A DNA stretch of 64,000 bases from Streptomyces griseoviridis (GCF_005222485.1 NZ_CP029078.1:5917501-5981500); one strand, 5' to 3'; shown: positions 24,041 through 33,507, counted from the first letter of the stretch. Notes: generated by a model not told the origin, from the sequence alone. Numbers and translations: made by a program.

Positions 24041-26470
24041 ATGGCTGCTGAGTCCACGGCGTTCACCTCGCTCACTCTGCCCGTACTGCCGCTCGACGGC
24101 GAGGTCGTGCTGCCCGGAATGGTGGTGCCGCTGGACCTGAGCGACGCCGATGTCCGCGCCGCGGTGGAGGCCGCCCAGGCCGCCGCCGGTGCCGAGCCGG
24201 GCAAGCCCCGGGTGCTGCTGGTGCCCAGGATCGACGGCGCCTACCCGGGCATCGGTGTGCTCGGCACCGTCGAACAGGTCGGCCGGCTCGCCGACGGCGA
24301 TCCCGGCGCCCTGATCAGGGGCCGCTCGCGGGTCCGGATCGGCGCGGGCACCACCGGCCCAGGCGCCGCCCTCTGGGTCGAGGGCACCCGCGTCGACGAG
24401 ACGGTGCCCGAGCCGCTGCCCGGCCACGCGGCCGAACTGGTCACGGAGTACAAGGCCCTCGCCACCGCCTGGCTGCGCAAGCGCGGCGCCTGGCAGGTCG
24501 TCGACCGCGTCCAGGCCATCGACGACGTCTCCCAGCTCGCCGACAACTCCGGATACTCGCCGTTCCTGACCACCGACCAGAAGGTCGAGCTGCTGGAGGC
24601 CACCGACCCGGTGGCCCGGCTCAAGCTCGCCACCCAGCAGCTGCGCGACCACCTCGCCGAGCAGGACGTCGCCGAGACGATCGCCAAGGATGTCCAGGAG
24701 GGCGTCGACAAGCAGCAGCGCGAGTTCCTGCTCCGCCGCCAGCTGGAGGCGGTCCGCAAGGAGCTGCGCGAGCTGAACGGCGACGGCGCCGACACCGGTG
24801 AGGAGTCCGACGACTACCGGGCCCGGGTGGAGGCCGCCGACCTGCCCGAGCGGGTCCGCGAGGCCGCCCTCAAGGAGGTCGACAAGCTGGAGCGCTCCTC
24901 CGACCAGTCGCCCGAGGGCTCCTGGATCCGCACCTGGCTCGACACCGTCCTCGAACTGCCCTGGAACGAGCGGACGGAGGACTCCTACGACATCCAGGGG
25001 GCCCGTTCCGTCCTGGACGCCGAGCACGCGGGCCTCGCGGACGTGAAGGAGCGCATCACCGAGTACCTGGCCGTCCGCAAGCGCCGCGGCGAACGCGGCC
25101 TCGGGGTGATCGGGGGCAGGCGCGGCGGCGCGGTCCTGGCCCTCGTGGGGCCGCCCGGGGTCGGAAAGACCTCGCTCGGCGAATCGGTCGCGCACGCCAT
25201 GGGCCGCAAGTTCGTCCGGGTCGCCCTCGGCGGAGTCCGGGACGAGGCGGAGATCCGCGGCCACCGGCGCACCTACGTCGGCGCGCTGCCCGGCCGGATC
25301 GTCCGGGCCGTCAAGGAGGCCGGTTCGATGAACCCGGTCGTCCTGCTCGACGAGATCGACAAGGTCGGCTCCGACTTCCGCGGCGACCCCGCCGCAGCCC
25401 TGCTCGAAGTCCTCGACCCGGCCCAGAACCACACCTTCCGCGACCACTACCTGGAGGTCGAACTCGACCTGTCCGACGTGGTGTTCCTCGCCACCGCCAA
25501 CGTCCTCGAAGCCATCCCCGAGGCGCTCCTCGACCGGATGGAACTGGTCCGCCTCGACGGCTACACCGAGGACGAGAAGGTCGTCATCGCCCGCGACCAC
25601 CTGCTCCCGCGCCAGCTGGAGCGGGCCGGTCTCGCCGCCGACGAGGTGACCCTCCAGGAGAGCGCGCTGCGCAAGCTGGCGGGCGAGTACACCCGCGAGG
25701 CGGGCGTGCGCACCCTGGAGCGGTCGATCGCCCGGCTGCTGCGCAAGATCGCCGCCCAGCACGAACTGGGCGAGCGGGAGCTGCCGTTCACCGTCACCGA
25801 CGGTGAGCTGCGCGGTCTGATCGGCCGGCCGCACCATGTGCCGGAGTCCGCGCAGGACCCGGCCGAGCGCCGCACCGCGGTGCCCGGCGTGGCCACCGGC
25901 CTCGCGGTGACCGGGGCGGGCGGCGACGTGCTCTACGTCGAGGCGTCCCTCGCCGACCCGGAGACCGGCGCGGCGGGCCTGACCCTGACGGGCCAGCTGG
26001 GCGACGTGATGAAGGAGTCGGCGCGGATCGCGCTGAGCTTCCTGCGCTCGCGCGGCGCCGAACTGGAGCTGCCGGTCGGCGACCTGAAGGACCGGGGCGT
26101 GCACATCCACTTCCCGGCGGGCGCGGTCCCCAAGGACGGCCCGAGCGCCGGCGTCACCATGACGACGGCCCTGGCGTCGCTGCTCTCCGGACGCCTGGTG
26201 CGCACGGACGTGGCGATGACCGGCGAGGTCTCGCTGACCGGGCGGGTGCTGCCGATCGGCGGCGTCAAGCAGAAGCTGCTGGCCGCCCAGCGCGCGGGCG
26301 TCACCACGGTGATCATCCCCAAGCGCAACGAGGCCGATCTGGACGACGTCCCGGCGGAGGTGCTGGAGAAGCTGGACGTGCACACCGTCACGGACGTCCG
26401 CCAGGTCCTCGAGCTGGCGCTCGCACCGGCGGTGAGCGGCGCGGCGTCGGAGGTTCCGGCGGCGGCGTGA
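24041..26470 (+). CDS. lon: ATP-dependent Lon protease
   Basis: Lon is a cytoplasmic AAA+ serine protease that destroys misfolded and regulatory proteins. The 809-residue chain has the LAN domain (LPVLPLDGEVVLPGMVVPL), a helical region, Walker A GPPGVGKTS near residue 370, Walker B VVLLDEIDKV near 433, and the protease domain with catalytic Ser in PKDGPSAG (residue 702) and catalytic Lys in GGVKQKLLAAQ (about 743-745). The ATG at 24041 follows AGGGGAG; an upstream TTG in frame overlaps the HAIR-like site and is less likely. It is monocistronic with its own terminator, and HspR control is likely. Confidence 0.97.
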   Translation: MAAESTAFTSLTLPVLPLDGEVVLPGMVVPLDLSDADVRAAVEAAQAAAGAEPGKPRVLLVPRIDGAYPGIGVLGTVEQVGRLADGDPGALIRGRSRVRIGAGTTGPGAALWVEGTRVDETVPEPLPGHAAELVTEYKALATAWLRKRGAWQVVDRVQAIDDVSQLADNSGYSPFLTTDQKVELLEATDPVARLKLATQQLRDHLAEQDVAETIAKDVQEGVDKQQREFLLRRQLEAVRKELRELNGDGADTGEESDDYRARVEAADLPERVREAALKEVDKLERSSDQSPEGSWIRTWLDTVLELPWNERTEDSYDIQGARSVLDAEHAGLADVKERITEYLAVRKRRGERGLGVIGGRRGGAVLALVGPPGVGKTSLGESVAHAMGRKFVRVALGGVRDEAEIRGHRRTYVGALPGRIVRAVKEAGSMNPVVLLDEIDKVGSDFRGDPAAALLEVLDPAQNHTFRDHYLEVELDLSDVVFLATANVLEAIPEALLDRMELVRLDGYTEDEKVVIARDHLLPRQLERAGLAADEVTLQESALRKLAGEYTREAGVRTLERSIARLLRKIAAQHELGERELPFTVTDGELRGLIGRPHHVPESAQDPAERRTAVPGVATGLAVTGAGGDVLYVEASLADPETGAAGLTLTGQLGDVMKESARIALSFLRSRGAELELPVGDLKDRGVHIHFPAGAVPKDGPSAGVTMTTALASLLSGRLVRTDVAMTGEVSLTGRVLPIGGVKQKLLAAQRAGVTTVIIPKRNEADLDDVPAEVLEKLDVHTVTDVRQVLELALAPAVSGAASEVPAAA

Positions 26471-26490
26471 CGGACGCCGTCGGAGCGGTG

Positions 26491-26522
26491 AGGCCCGGGT
26501 CCCGAGCGGGGTCCGGGCCTTT
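26491..26522 (+). terminator. terminator of lon
   Basis: AGGCCCGG (26491-26498) pairs with CCGGGCCT (26513-26520), followed by TT. It begins 20 bp after the lon stop. Confidence 0.75.
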
Positions 26523-26598
26523 CCCGCGCCCGCGCGGAGGCTGCGGCGAGACGGATGGACGCCCGGGTGGGGAGACGCTTCCCGCGCCCGCGCGGAGG
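26521..26598. repeat. 20-bp perfect direct repeat
   Basis: TTCCCGCGCCCGCGCGGAGG occurs at 26521-26540 and again at 26579-26598, 58 bp apart, in the spacer between lon and the lysozyme gene. Each copy contains a CCGCGCGG core. Function unknown. Confidence 0.7.
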
Positions 26599-26642
26599 TT
26601 TCGCGGTCCGGGCGGCGCCGGGTGCGCCGCCCGCGCGGGCGC

Positions 26643-27467
26643 TCAGCCGTTGGCGAGGGCGACGACCCGGTCGAGGGCGCCGTTGAACTTGTCGTGGTCG
26701 CCGACGGTCGGCCCTGACGACGTGTACTGCCACATCGTGTAGTACGGCCAGCCGGCCGGGAGCGTGCCCGGGTCGGAGGCGTAGCGGGCGACCCACAGCG
26801 GGTTGGCGGTGGCGAAGCCCGCGTAGTCGCCCGTGCACTGGCTCCACCAGCTGGCGGCCGTGTAGATCACCGCGTCCCGCCCGGTGCGCGACCGGTAGGT
26901 GTTCAGGAAGTCGGCGATCCAACTGACCATCGCGCTCGCCGACTTGCCGTAGCAGGCGTCGCCGTAAGGGTTCCACTCGATGTCGAGGACGCCCGGCAGC
27001 GTCTTGCCGTCCTTGGACCAGCCGCCGCCGTTCGCGACGAAGTAGTTGGCCTGGGTGGCGCCGGACGTGGTGTCCGGGGTCGCGAAGTGGTAGGCGCCGC
27101 GGATCATGCCGACGTCGTAGGAGCCGTTGTACTGCTGGGCGAAGTACGGGTTGGTGTAGTAGGTGCCCTCCGTCGCCTTGGTGTAGGCCCAGCGCACCCC
27201 GCTGCTCCACAGCGTGGACCAGGCGACGTTGCCCTGGTAGCCGGAGACGTCGACGCCCTCGGTCTGGGTGGCGTCGCCGGTGGTGGGGCTGCCCGCGCTG
27301 CCGTCATGGGCGAGGACGCCCATGCCCAGGTAGGCGGAGCCGCGGGCGGGCGTGGCCGCGGCCGAGGCCGGGACCGCGCAGGTCAGACAGAGGGCGGCGA
27401 GCAGGAGCGCGCCGACGAGGGAGCGGGCGGTCCTGCGGCGGGGCGGACCGGGTCTGCGCAGGGGCAT
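26643..27467 (-). CDS. secreted GH25 lysozyme (1,4-beta-N-acetylmuramidase)
   Basis: The product has 274 residues. It begins with an Arg-rich n-region and hydrophobic core (SLVGALLLAALCLTCAVPASA), a Sec signal cleaved near residue 36. The mature enzyme has GVDVSGYQGNVAW, then the glycoside hydrolase 25 catalytic stretch VLDIEWNPYG with the acidic Asp/Glu pair, and WQYTSSGPTVGDHDKFNG at the end. GH25 enzymes cleave the glycan backbone of peptidoglycan, so this is an autolysin or an attack enzyme. There is no extra cell-wall-binding domain. The ATG at 27467 is preceded by GAAAGG. Confidence 0.92.
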   Translation of the reverse strand: MPLRRPGPPRRRTARSLVGALLLAALCLTCAVPASAAATPARGSAYLGMGVLAHDGSAGSPTTGDATQTEGVDVSGYQGNVAWSTLWSSGVRWAYTKATEGTYYTNPYFAQQYNGSYDVGMIRGAYHFATPDTTSGATQANYFVANGGGWSKDGKTLPGVLDIEWNPYGDACYGKSASAMVSWIADFLNTYRSRTGRDAVIYTAASWWSQCTGDYAGFATANPLWVARYASDPGTLPAGWPYYTMWQYTSSGPTVGDHDKFNGALDRVVALANG

Positions 27468-27841
27468 GGCATGCCTTTCGAAAGGCCGGTGGTGCACGGT
27501 GGGGGGAGGAGCTGCGGGGAGCGGGGGCGCGGGTGCTCGGGTATGCAGATACGCGGGCGTGCCGATATGGGGGCGTGCGGGTGCGCGGATATGCGGGTGC
27601 GCGGATATGCGGATACTCGGGTACACGGCTCCGTGCGCTGGTGGCGTGCGCATGCCAGTGGGTGCCTGTCGTCGACGCTACGCACGTAGACCGGCCACTG
27701 GGAAGAGGGCCCGGACGACGCCGTTGGTCTACGCCTGCGAAATACTTGCCGAGCTGCGGCGATGACGGCGCCCGGCGGAAACTTTCAGGACCGGGAAACC
27801 GGACCGGGTGACCGGCCGGGACAACCTAGGCAGGGGCTGAC
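27468..27841. other. 374-bp divergent spacer with GTGCGCGGATATGCGG repeats
   Basis: No gene is seen here. It must carry promoters of the lysozyme (leftward) and the MarR-type gene (rightward). Two perfect 16-mers, GTGCGCGGATATGCGG, lie head to tail at 27581-27596 and 27597-27612. Diverged relatives with GATA cores appear on either side (27541-27580 and 27613-27625). Binding-site cluster or slippage product; I cannot tell which. Confidence 0.6.
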
Positions 27842-28327
27842 GTGCACGGAAGCGGAAACGGCGACGCACACCGGGGCGAAGCGGTGGTGGCCGGCGCCGA
27901 CCAGGAGTACCTGTCCCTCGAACGCGAGCTGACCGTCCTGCTGCGGCGCGCCCGCGCCAACCAGGGCGAGATGGCCCGCGAGGTCCACCCCGACCTGGAG
28001 CCCGCCGCCTACGGCCTGCTGGTCCGCCTCGACGAGTACGGCCGCCAGCGCGCCACCGAGCTGGCCGGTTACATCGGCGTCGGCAAGGCCACCATGTCCC
28101 GCCAGCTGCGCGCCCTCGAGGACCTGGGCCTGGTCGCCCGCGAACCCGATCCGGCGGACGGCCGCGCCTGGCTCGTCCACCTCACCGACGAGGGCCGCAG
28201 CCGGGTCGGCCGGGTCCGCGAGGCCCGCCGCGCCCGCTACGTCAGCCAGCTCAACCACTGGGACCGCCGCGAGGTCGCCGAACTCGCCCGGCTGCTCGCC
28301 CAGTTGAACGGCGTCATGGAACGCTGA
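27842..28327 (+). CDS. MarR-family transcriptional regulator
   Basis: The protein has 161 residues. It has the MarR layout of an N-terminal helix (LSLERELTVLLRRARANQGEM), the recognition region RATELAGYIGVGKATMSRQLRALEDLGLVARE and wing (DPADGRAWLVHLTDEGRSR), then a C-terminal dimer helix. The effector is unknown. The start is the GTG at 27842 with only a weak AGGGG upstream. It is divergent from the lysozyme gene and converges on the PP2C-like gene, so its target is not obvious from context. Confidence 0.88.
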   Translation: MHGSGNGDAHRGEAVVAGADQEYLSLERELTVLLRRARANQGEMAREVHPDLEPAAYGLLVRLDEYGRQRATELAGYIGVGKATMSRQLRALEDLGLVAREPDPADGRAWLVHLTDEGRSRVGRVREARRARYVSQLNHWDRREVAELARLLAQLNGVMER

Positions 28328-28450
28328 CCGACGGACGGTGACCAGCGGACGCCGAGCGACGAGAGCCGACCGGCCCGCTCCCGAGAGACCGACGGGCCTG
28401 CGCGCACCGCGCACCGGCCGCCGTCCGCCGTGGCCCGCCCCCGCCGCCGT

Positions 28451-29251
28451 TCACAGCTCCGCGTACACCACCGTCGCGTCGTCGTGCGTCTTGCTCCGGC
28501 GCAGGAACACCCGCCCGGTGTCTGCCCGTTCCAGCACCCGCACCCGCTCCACCAGCGCCTCCGCGCCCTCCGCGCGGACCACGTCGAGGCAGTCGGCCCA
28601 ACCGCCCTCACGGAACGTCTCCACCCAGCGCGTCGCCCCGTCGGTCAGCGCCACCAGGGCCCGCACCTCAGACCTTGGCAGCGTGCCCGTGACCGCGCGG
28701 GCGGCCACCGAGGGATCGGCGGCCGCCGTGAAGAACCCGCCCTCCCTGTTGCGGAGTTCGGCGTCGACCATGGCGTCCGTGGCCAGCGCCGAGCGGGGCA
28801 GCCGGGCCAACCGGTCGTCGAGGAACGGCGTGACCTTCCCGTCGGGGGACTCGACGAGCAGCGCCGAGTCCGACAGCACCAGATACTCGACGGCGTCGCC
28901 CTGCCACCGCGCCAGCACCACCGTGGCCTGCGGGGTTCGTGGGTGAGAAAGGTCACAGGTGTCCGCGTGGAGCCCCGCCGTGCGCCCGATGGCGTGGGCC
29001 AGCGCCTCCGCCAGTGGCATATCCGGGCGGGAAACGGTCAGTTCGGTCAGCGCCCCGCCGAGCCGCGCCGTGAACCACGGGACCGAATGCAGACACCCCG
29101 TCGCCCCCCGCGGCGGGGTGACTCCGTCCAGGACGACGACCGTGCCGCCGCGGCCGGACGCGGGAAGCAGGACCCCGGCGAAGTCCTCGTTGGGGCGGGC
29201 GGGATCACCGGGCTCCGACACAAGTTCCGTACGCATCCAGCCAGTCTGCAC
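28451..29251 (-). CDS. PP2C-like serine/threonine phosphatase domain protein
   Basis: The product has 266 residues. It shows the order of PP2C motifs: DPARPNEDF near the N-terminus, VVVLDGVTPP, LSDSALLV, VALTDGATR and finally THDDATVVY, whose Asp residues would bind the two metal ions. The usual DGxGG turn is replaced by DGV, so activity is uncertain. No membrane segment is seen. GTG at 29251 (with GAAGG) or ATG at 29236 may be the start. Members of this family in Streptomyces are often called hypothetical. Confidence 0.72.
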   Translation of the reverse strand: MQTGWMRTELVSEPGDPARPNEDFAGVLLPASGRGGTVVVLDGVTPPRGATGCLHSVPWFTARLGGALTELTVSRPDMPLAEALAHAIGRTAGLHADTCDLSHPRTPQATVVLARWQGDAVEYLVLSDSALLVESPDGKVTPFLDDRLARLPRSALATDAMVDAELRNREGGFFTAAADPSVAARAVTGTLPRSEVRALVALTDGATRWVETFREGGWADCLDVVRAEGAEALVERVRVLERADTGRVFLRRSKTHDDATVVYAEL

Positions 29252-29642
29252 GATGCCTTCACAAGCTCAGCCAAAGGCTGGCATCGCCGCGCGAATTGAC
29301 GTGACCGCGCAGGTCAGACGCCTGTTTTGCGGGGTAATCCACCACCCGTCCACCGCGCGGCGGCACATAGTGCCATCGCCCGCCGCCGACGTCCAACCGG
29401 CCCACCGGCGGCGCCCGCGGGAACACGTCGCGTGACTTGCCCGCCAACTCCCCTCCGATGTTCACTCCTTCGGGTGGCGGAGCGGTTGATGCGCGGCCAC
29501 CGCCCACCGGCGCTGGGAAGGTCGGGGCCCGGTGAAGGCAGCCCCCGCTCGCCACCAGGCCGAGCACTTGGGGGAAGGTGTACACGCGGTTCGGCATCGT
29601 GTGACGCGATGTCACCCGGGTGATGGGTTTCACGAGTCAGGA
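29252..29642. other. 391-bp divergent region before the conservon
   Basis: No gene is visible. It must hold promoters for the PP2C-like gene (leftward) and the conservon operon (rightward). The last 42 bp contain two overlapping palindromes, listed separately. The rest has no repeat or hairpin I would name. Confidence 0.5.
29601..29623 (+). promoter_or_regulatory. two overlapping palindromes 20 bp before the conservon kinase gene
   Basis: GTGAC-GCGAT-GTCAC (29601-29615) is a perfect 5+5 inverted repeat. TCACCCGGGTGA (29612-29623) is a 12-bp perfect palindrome sharing its left end with the first. The cluster ends 20 bp before the chosen ATG, where it could block transcription or initiation. 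No ribosome site is evident between it and the ATG. The regulator is unknown. Confidence 0.5.
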
Positions 29643-32597
29643 ATGCGAGCACCGGTGCAGAAGACGCGGCCTCGTCGCACAGGCAAGCAGACGGACCCCG
29701 CGGTGGGCGCGGAGCGCGTCCCCGAGACCGGCGGACCCGTCATCGGCAAGGGCCGCCCCACCCACGTACGCAACCGGCTCATCATCGCCGTGACCGTCGT
29801 GGCCGCCGCCATCGCCGCGGCCGGCGCGCCCTCCGTGCTCGCCGCCTCCGGGCAGCTCAAGGACGCCCAGGAGCTGGTGACGCTCGCCGGGCAGACCAAG
29901 GACGCCCTCGGCCTCGCCCACTCGCTGGCCGACGAACGCGACGAGGTCACCGCGTGGATCGCGGCCGGCCGCGCCAAGTCGAAGACGCCCACCGAGCAGC
30001 GCAGCGCCCGCGTCGACCGGCAGGTCGAGGAACTCCGCGCCGACACGGCCACCTCCGCCGACCTGCGCGCCGACCTGGACGCCGTCGCCACCCTGCGCCG
30101 CAACGCCCTCACCGGCCGCAGCAGCGCCCTGGAGGCCCACGACGCCTACTCGGCCGCCATCACCGAACTCCACCGGCTCGCCGAGCAGCTCGCCGACCAG
30201 ATCCCGCCCAGGGCCGGATCGGGCGCCCACGCGCTCGCCGAACTGGACTCCGCCGTCCAGCAGGCCGCCGCCGCCCGCGGTCTGCTGCTCGCCGCGCTCA
30301 GCGTGCCGCGCACCACCCAGACCGTCATCGACCCGCTCACCGGGCTGCCGTCGACGACCACCTCCTCCACCGCGTCCGACGCCAAGCAGCGCGACGCCCT
30401 CACCGCCGCCGCCCAGCAGGCCAGGCTGCGCTCCGACGCGGCGCTCTCCGACTTCCGCGACACCGCCCCCAAGGCCACCCGCGCCTCCTACGACTCCACG
30501 GTCACCGGCCCCGAGGTCAACTCCGCCGAGAAGTACCTCGCCGCCCTCACCGACCAGCCGACGCTCTCCGACTCCGAGCTGGGCACCAACGCCACCAAGG
30601 CCGAGGCCGCGCTCTCCGCCCGCGTCGACCTGATGCGCGGCGCCGAGTCCGCCCTCTACGAGCGCAGGACCAAGGACCTCGCGGGGCTCCGCGACGACGA
30701 CGTCACCGCCCTGGAGATCCGGATCGCGGCCCTCGGCGCGCTGCTGCTGCTCGCCGTCGGCGTCGCCACCGCCATGGCCCGCACCCTCACCCGCCCGCTC
30801 GCCGTGCTGCGCCTCGGCTCGGCGCGGCTGGCCGAGGCGGAGAACCCGGCCGCCGAGGAACCCGTCGCGTTCACCGGCCGCAACGACGAGTTCGCCCGCG
30901 CCATCCGCTCCGTCAACACCCTGCACGCGCACGCCGTCGCCCTGCACGAGCGGGTCACCACGCTGGAGTCCGACCGCAAGCACCTGGTCGGACAGCGCCA
31001 GCGGATGGCCGACGCCCGCGAGGAGCTGCGCGCCGAAGTCGCCGACTCCAGCGACCAGTTGGACAAGCTGCGGGAGAGCATCGGCTCCACCTTCGTCAAC
31101 CTCGCGCTGCGCACGCTGGGGCTCGTCGAGCGCCAACTCGCCGTCATCGAGGGCCTGGAGGAGCGCGAGCAGGACCCGGAGCGGCTCGCCACCCTCTTCA
31201 AGCTCGACCACTTCGCCACCGTGATGCGCCGGCACAGCGAGAACCTCCTGGTGCTGGCCGGCACCGAACACGTCCAGCAGAGCGCGGGCCCGGTCCCGCT
31301 GATCGACGTGGTCCGCGCCGCCGTCAGCGAGATCGAGCGCTACGAGCGGGTCCGGATCTCCGCGCTGCCGCCGCACGCGCACGTGGCCGGGTTCGCCGCC
31401 GACGACCTCTCCCACCTGCTCGCCGAACTGATGGAGAACGCCACCTCGTTCTCGCCGCCCGACCTGCCCGTCGAGGTCTCCGGCTGGCTCCTGGAGAACG
31501 GCGAGGTGATGCTCTCCGTGCAGGACGAGGGCATCGGCATGACCGCCGAGCGGATGGGCCGGCTCAACACCCGTCTCGCCGAGTTCGACCCGGAGTCGCC
31601 CTACGACCAGGAGGGCGAGGAGGGGCTCGGCCTCGGCCTGTACGTCGTCGCCCGGCTCGCCCACCGGCACGGGGTGCGCGTCAAGCTGCGCGAGCAGAAG
31701 CAGGGCGGGATCGCCGCCGTCGCCGTCCTCCCGACGACGCTGCTGGCCACCGCGCCGTCGGCGGCTGTGCCCGCCCCGGCCGCCGCGCCCGCCGCCGCCC
31801 CGTCGGTCTCGCTGCCGGGCGCCGACGCCGAGGCCAACTCCAACGTCCTGCACGCCCGCGCCCCGCACGCCGACCCGCTGGTCGCCCTGGCGGAGGACGC
31901 CGTCCGCGAGGCGCACCCCGACCTCGCCCAGGACACACCGGCCGAGCCGAGCCCCGCCCCGGCCGGGGACGCCCCGGCCGAGCCGCACCCCGAGCCGGGC
32001 ACCGAGGCGCACCCCGAGACGACGATGGAACTCTTCGTCCCGGCCCAGGAGAAGCCGGCCCGGGAGAAGCCGGCCCGGGAGAAGCCGGCCCGGGAGAAGC
32101 CAGCCCAGGAGAACCCGGCCCAAGAGCGGCCGGCCCAGGAGAACCCGGCCAAGGAGCAGCCGCAGGAGCCGGCCGCGCCCGAGGCCGCCGACCGTCCCGC
32201 GCCCGAGGCCGCCGACCGTCCCGCCGGGAGCGCGGGCGGCAGCGCGAGCGCGGGCACCGCCCATGACCGGGCCGCGGCGGACCCGGCGGCGGGGAGCGCG
32301 GCCGAGCACCAGCGTGCCGAGGACGACGACGAGGTCACCGACAAGGGCCTCCCCAAGCGCACCCCGAAGATCACCGAACCGGCTCCCCAGCAGCGCCCGC
32401 ACAACGCGTCCCTTGACGCCGACGCACTCCGCCGCCGTCTCGGTGGCTTCCGCCGGGGGGCGGAGGCCGGTCACCGCGACGTCCAGGCGGAAATCGCCGA
32501 ACACACCGGAGAGGCGACGCCACCGGCCGCGTCCCGCACCGGCTCGGCCACCGCAGAAGAAGCCACGGGGGGCCCTGTCGAGGAGGCAAGCAGTTGA
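29643..32597 (+). CDS. conservon sensor histidine kinase-like protein (CvnA)
   Basis: The product has 984 residues. It is a conservon CvnA-type protein: an N-terminal membrane helix near residues 45-68, a long extracytoplasmic helical sensor domain (nitrate/sulfate-sensing type), a second membrane helix near 358-380, HAMP, a coiled region, and an HATPase_c domain (LAELMENATSFSPPDLPVEV; GIGMTAERM; GLGLGLYVVARLAHRHG). A classical H-box is not obvious, as in other conservon kinases. Residues beyond about 715 are disordered, with REKPA repeats near 800. The ATG at 29643 starts the four-gene coupled operon. Conservons act as membrane-bound GTPase signalling units. Confidence 0.9.
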   Translation: MRAPVQKTRPRRTGKQTDPAVGAERVPETGGPVIGKGRPTHVRNRLIIAVTVVAAAIAAAGAPSVLAASGQLKDAQELVTLAGQTKDALGLAHSLADERDEVTAWIAAGRAKSKTPTEQRSARVDRQVEELRADTATSADLRADLDAVATLRRNALTGRSSALEAHDAYSAAITELHRLAEQLADQIPPRAGSGAHALAELDSAVQQAAAARGLLLAALSVPRTTQTVIDPLTGLPSTTTSSTASDAKQRDALTAAAQQARLRSDAALSDFRDTAPKATRASYDSTVTGPEVNSAEKYLAALTDQPTLSDSELGTNATKAEAALSARVDLMRGAESALYERRTKDLAGLRDDDVTALEIRIAALGALLLLAVGVATAMARTLTRPLAVLRLGSARLAEAENPAAEEPVAFTGRNDEFARAIRSVNTLHAHAVALHERVTTLESDRKHLVGQRQRMADAREELRAEVADSSDQLDKLRESIGSTFVNLALRTLGLVERQLAVIEGLEEREQDPERLATLFKLDHFATVMRRHSENLLVLAGTEHVQQSAGPVPLIDVVRAAVSEIERYERVRISALPPHAHVAGFAADDLSHLLAELMENATSFSPPDLPVEVSGWLLENGEVMLSVQDEGIGMTAERMGRLNTRLAEFDPESPYDQEGEEGLGLGLYVVARLAHRHGVRVKLREQKQGGIAAVAVLPTTLLATAPSAAVPAPAAAPAAAPSVSLPGADAEANSNVLHARAPHADPLVALAEDAVREAHPDLAQDTPAEPSPAPAGDAPAEPHPEPGTEAHPETTMELFVPAQEKPAREKPAREKPAREKPAQENPAQERPAQENPAKEQPQEPAAPEAADRPAPEAADRPAGSAGGSASAGTAHDRAAADPAAGSAAEHQRAEDDDEVTDKGLPKRTPKITEPAPQQRPHNASLDADALRRRLGGFRRGAEAGHRDVQAEIAEHTGEATPPAASRTGSATAEEATGGPVEEASS

Positions 32598-33097
32598 CCG
32601 CGTCCAGTACCTTCGGGCTGAGCAGCGAGGCCCGCAATCTGCACTGGCTGTTGACGAACCTCGTCGAGGAGGTGCCCGGTATCGAGTCGGTCGCCGTGGT
32701 CTCCTCCGACGGGCTGCTCCTGCTCTCCTCCGACCCCGACCGCAACGACGAGGCCAGGCAGCCGGGCGCGGGCCGGTCGGGCGGACCGCGCGGCTCGGCC
32801 GCCGACCTCGCCACCGTCGTCTCCGGCATCGGCAGCCTCACCATCGGCACCGCCAAGCTGATGGACTTCGGCACGGTCAAGCACACCATGGTCGCGATGG
32901 ACGAGGGCAGCCTGTTCGTCATGTCGATCAGCGACGGCTCGCTGCTCGGCGTGCACGGCTCGGCGGACTGCGACATGAGCGTCGTCGCCTACCACATGGC
33001 GCTGTTCGTCGGCCGGGCCGGCCATGTGCTGACGCCCGAACTCCGCAGCGAGCTACGGAAATCCCTGGAGACCGAGTCGGCCGGGAGTACCCGATGA
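32594..33097 (+). CDS. conservon roadblock/LC7 domain protein (CvnB)
   Basis: The 167-residue protein has the roadblock/LC7 fold: ARNLHWLLTNLVEEVPGIESVAVVSSDGLLLLSS, then IGSLTIGTAKLM and SLFVMSISDGSLLGVHGSADCDMSVVAYHMALFV. CvnB proteins scaffold or regulate the small GTPase and contact the kinase. The TTG start at 32594 overlaps the stop of the kinase gene (TTGA), and AGGAGG lies just upstream in the kinase reading frame. A Gly/Arg-rich insertion (ARQPGAGRSGGPRGSA) sits in the middle. Confidence 0.93.
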   Translation: MTASSTFGLSSEARNLHWLLTNLVEEVPGIESVAVVSSDGLLLLSSDPDRNDEARQPGAGRSGGPRGSAADLATVVSGIGSLTIGTAKLMDFGTVKHTMVAMDEGSLFVMSISDGSLLGVHGSADCDMSVVAYHMALFVGRAGHVLTPELRSELRKSLETESAGSTR

Positions 33098-33507
33098 CCA
33101 GTACCCCCAAGTCGCAGCTGCCGGTCCGCGGCGGGGACCGCAAGCCCGCCCGGGTCCGGCCCTACTCGCTCACCGGCGGCCGCACCCGCTTCGGACACGT
33201 CCTGCTCGTCGAGACGTTCGTGGCGGCGCTCGAAGCCCCCGAGGAGCGCAAGGAACTGACGGGGCGTCAGCTCAGCAGCCGGGTCATGCCGGAGATGCTG
33301 GCCATCGTCGAACTCTGCCGCCGTATGCGCACGGTGGCCGAGATCGCCGCGCTGCTGAAGATGCCGCTCGGCGTGGTCCGCGTGCTCCTGAGCGATCTCG
33401 CGGACCAGGGAAAGATCCGTGTGTACGGAACCGGCACCGGCCACGGCACAGGCCGTCCGGACCGCGCTCTGCTGGAAAGGGTGCTGAGTGGACTCCGTCG
33501 TCTCTGA
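33094..33507 (+). CDS. conservon DUF742 protein (CvnC)
   Basis: The 137-residue protein is of the DUF742 type. After a basic N-terminus it has VRPYSLTGGRTRF, the family entry, and then a winged-helix-like C-terminal part (LSSRVMPEMLAIVELCRRMRTVAEIAALLKMPLGVVRVLLSDLADQGKIRVY). It is the third member of the conservon. Its ATG overlaps the CvnB stop by 4 bp, and its end overlaps the GTPase gene by 20 bp. Its biochemical role is not known; it probably links CvnB to CvnD. Confidence 0.92.
   Translation: MTSTPKSQLPVRGGDRKPARVRPYSLTGGRTRFGHVLLVETFVAALEAPEERKELTGRQLSSRVMPEMLAIVELCRRMRTVAEIAALLKMPLGVVRVLLSDLADQGKIRVYGTGTGHGTGRPDRALLERVLSGLRRL

Noticed and set aside
27352..27811. Open frames in the lysozyme/MarR spacer
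   Set aside because: They are built from the 16-mer repeats and lack ribosome sites.
29637..32504. 955-residue frame opposite the conservon kinase
   Set aside because: Gly/Arg/Val shadow pattern without domains; the kinase on the plus strand is certain.
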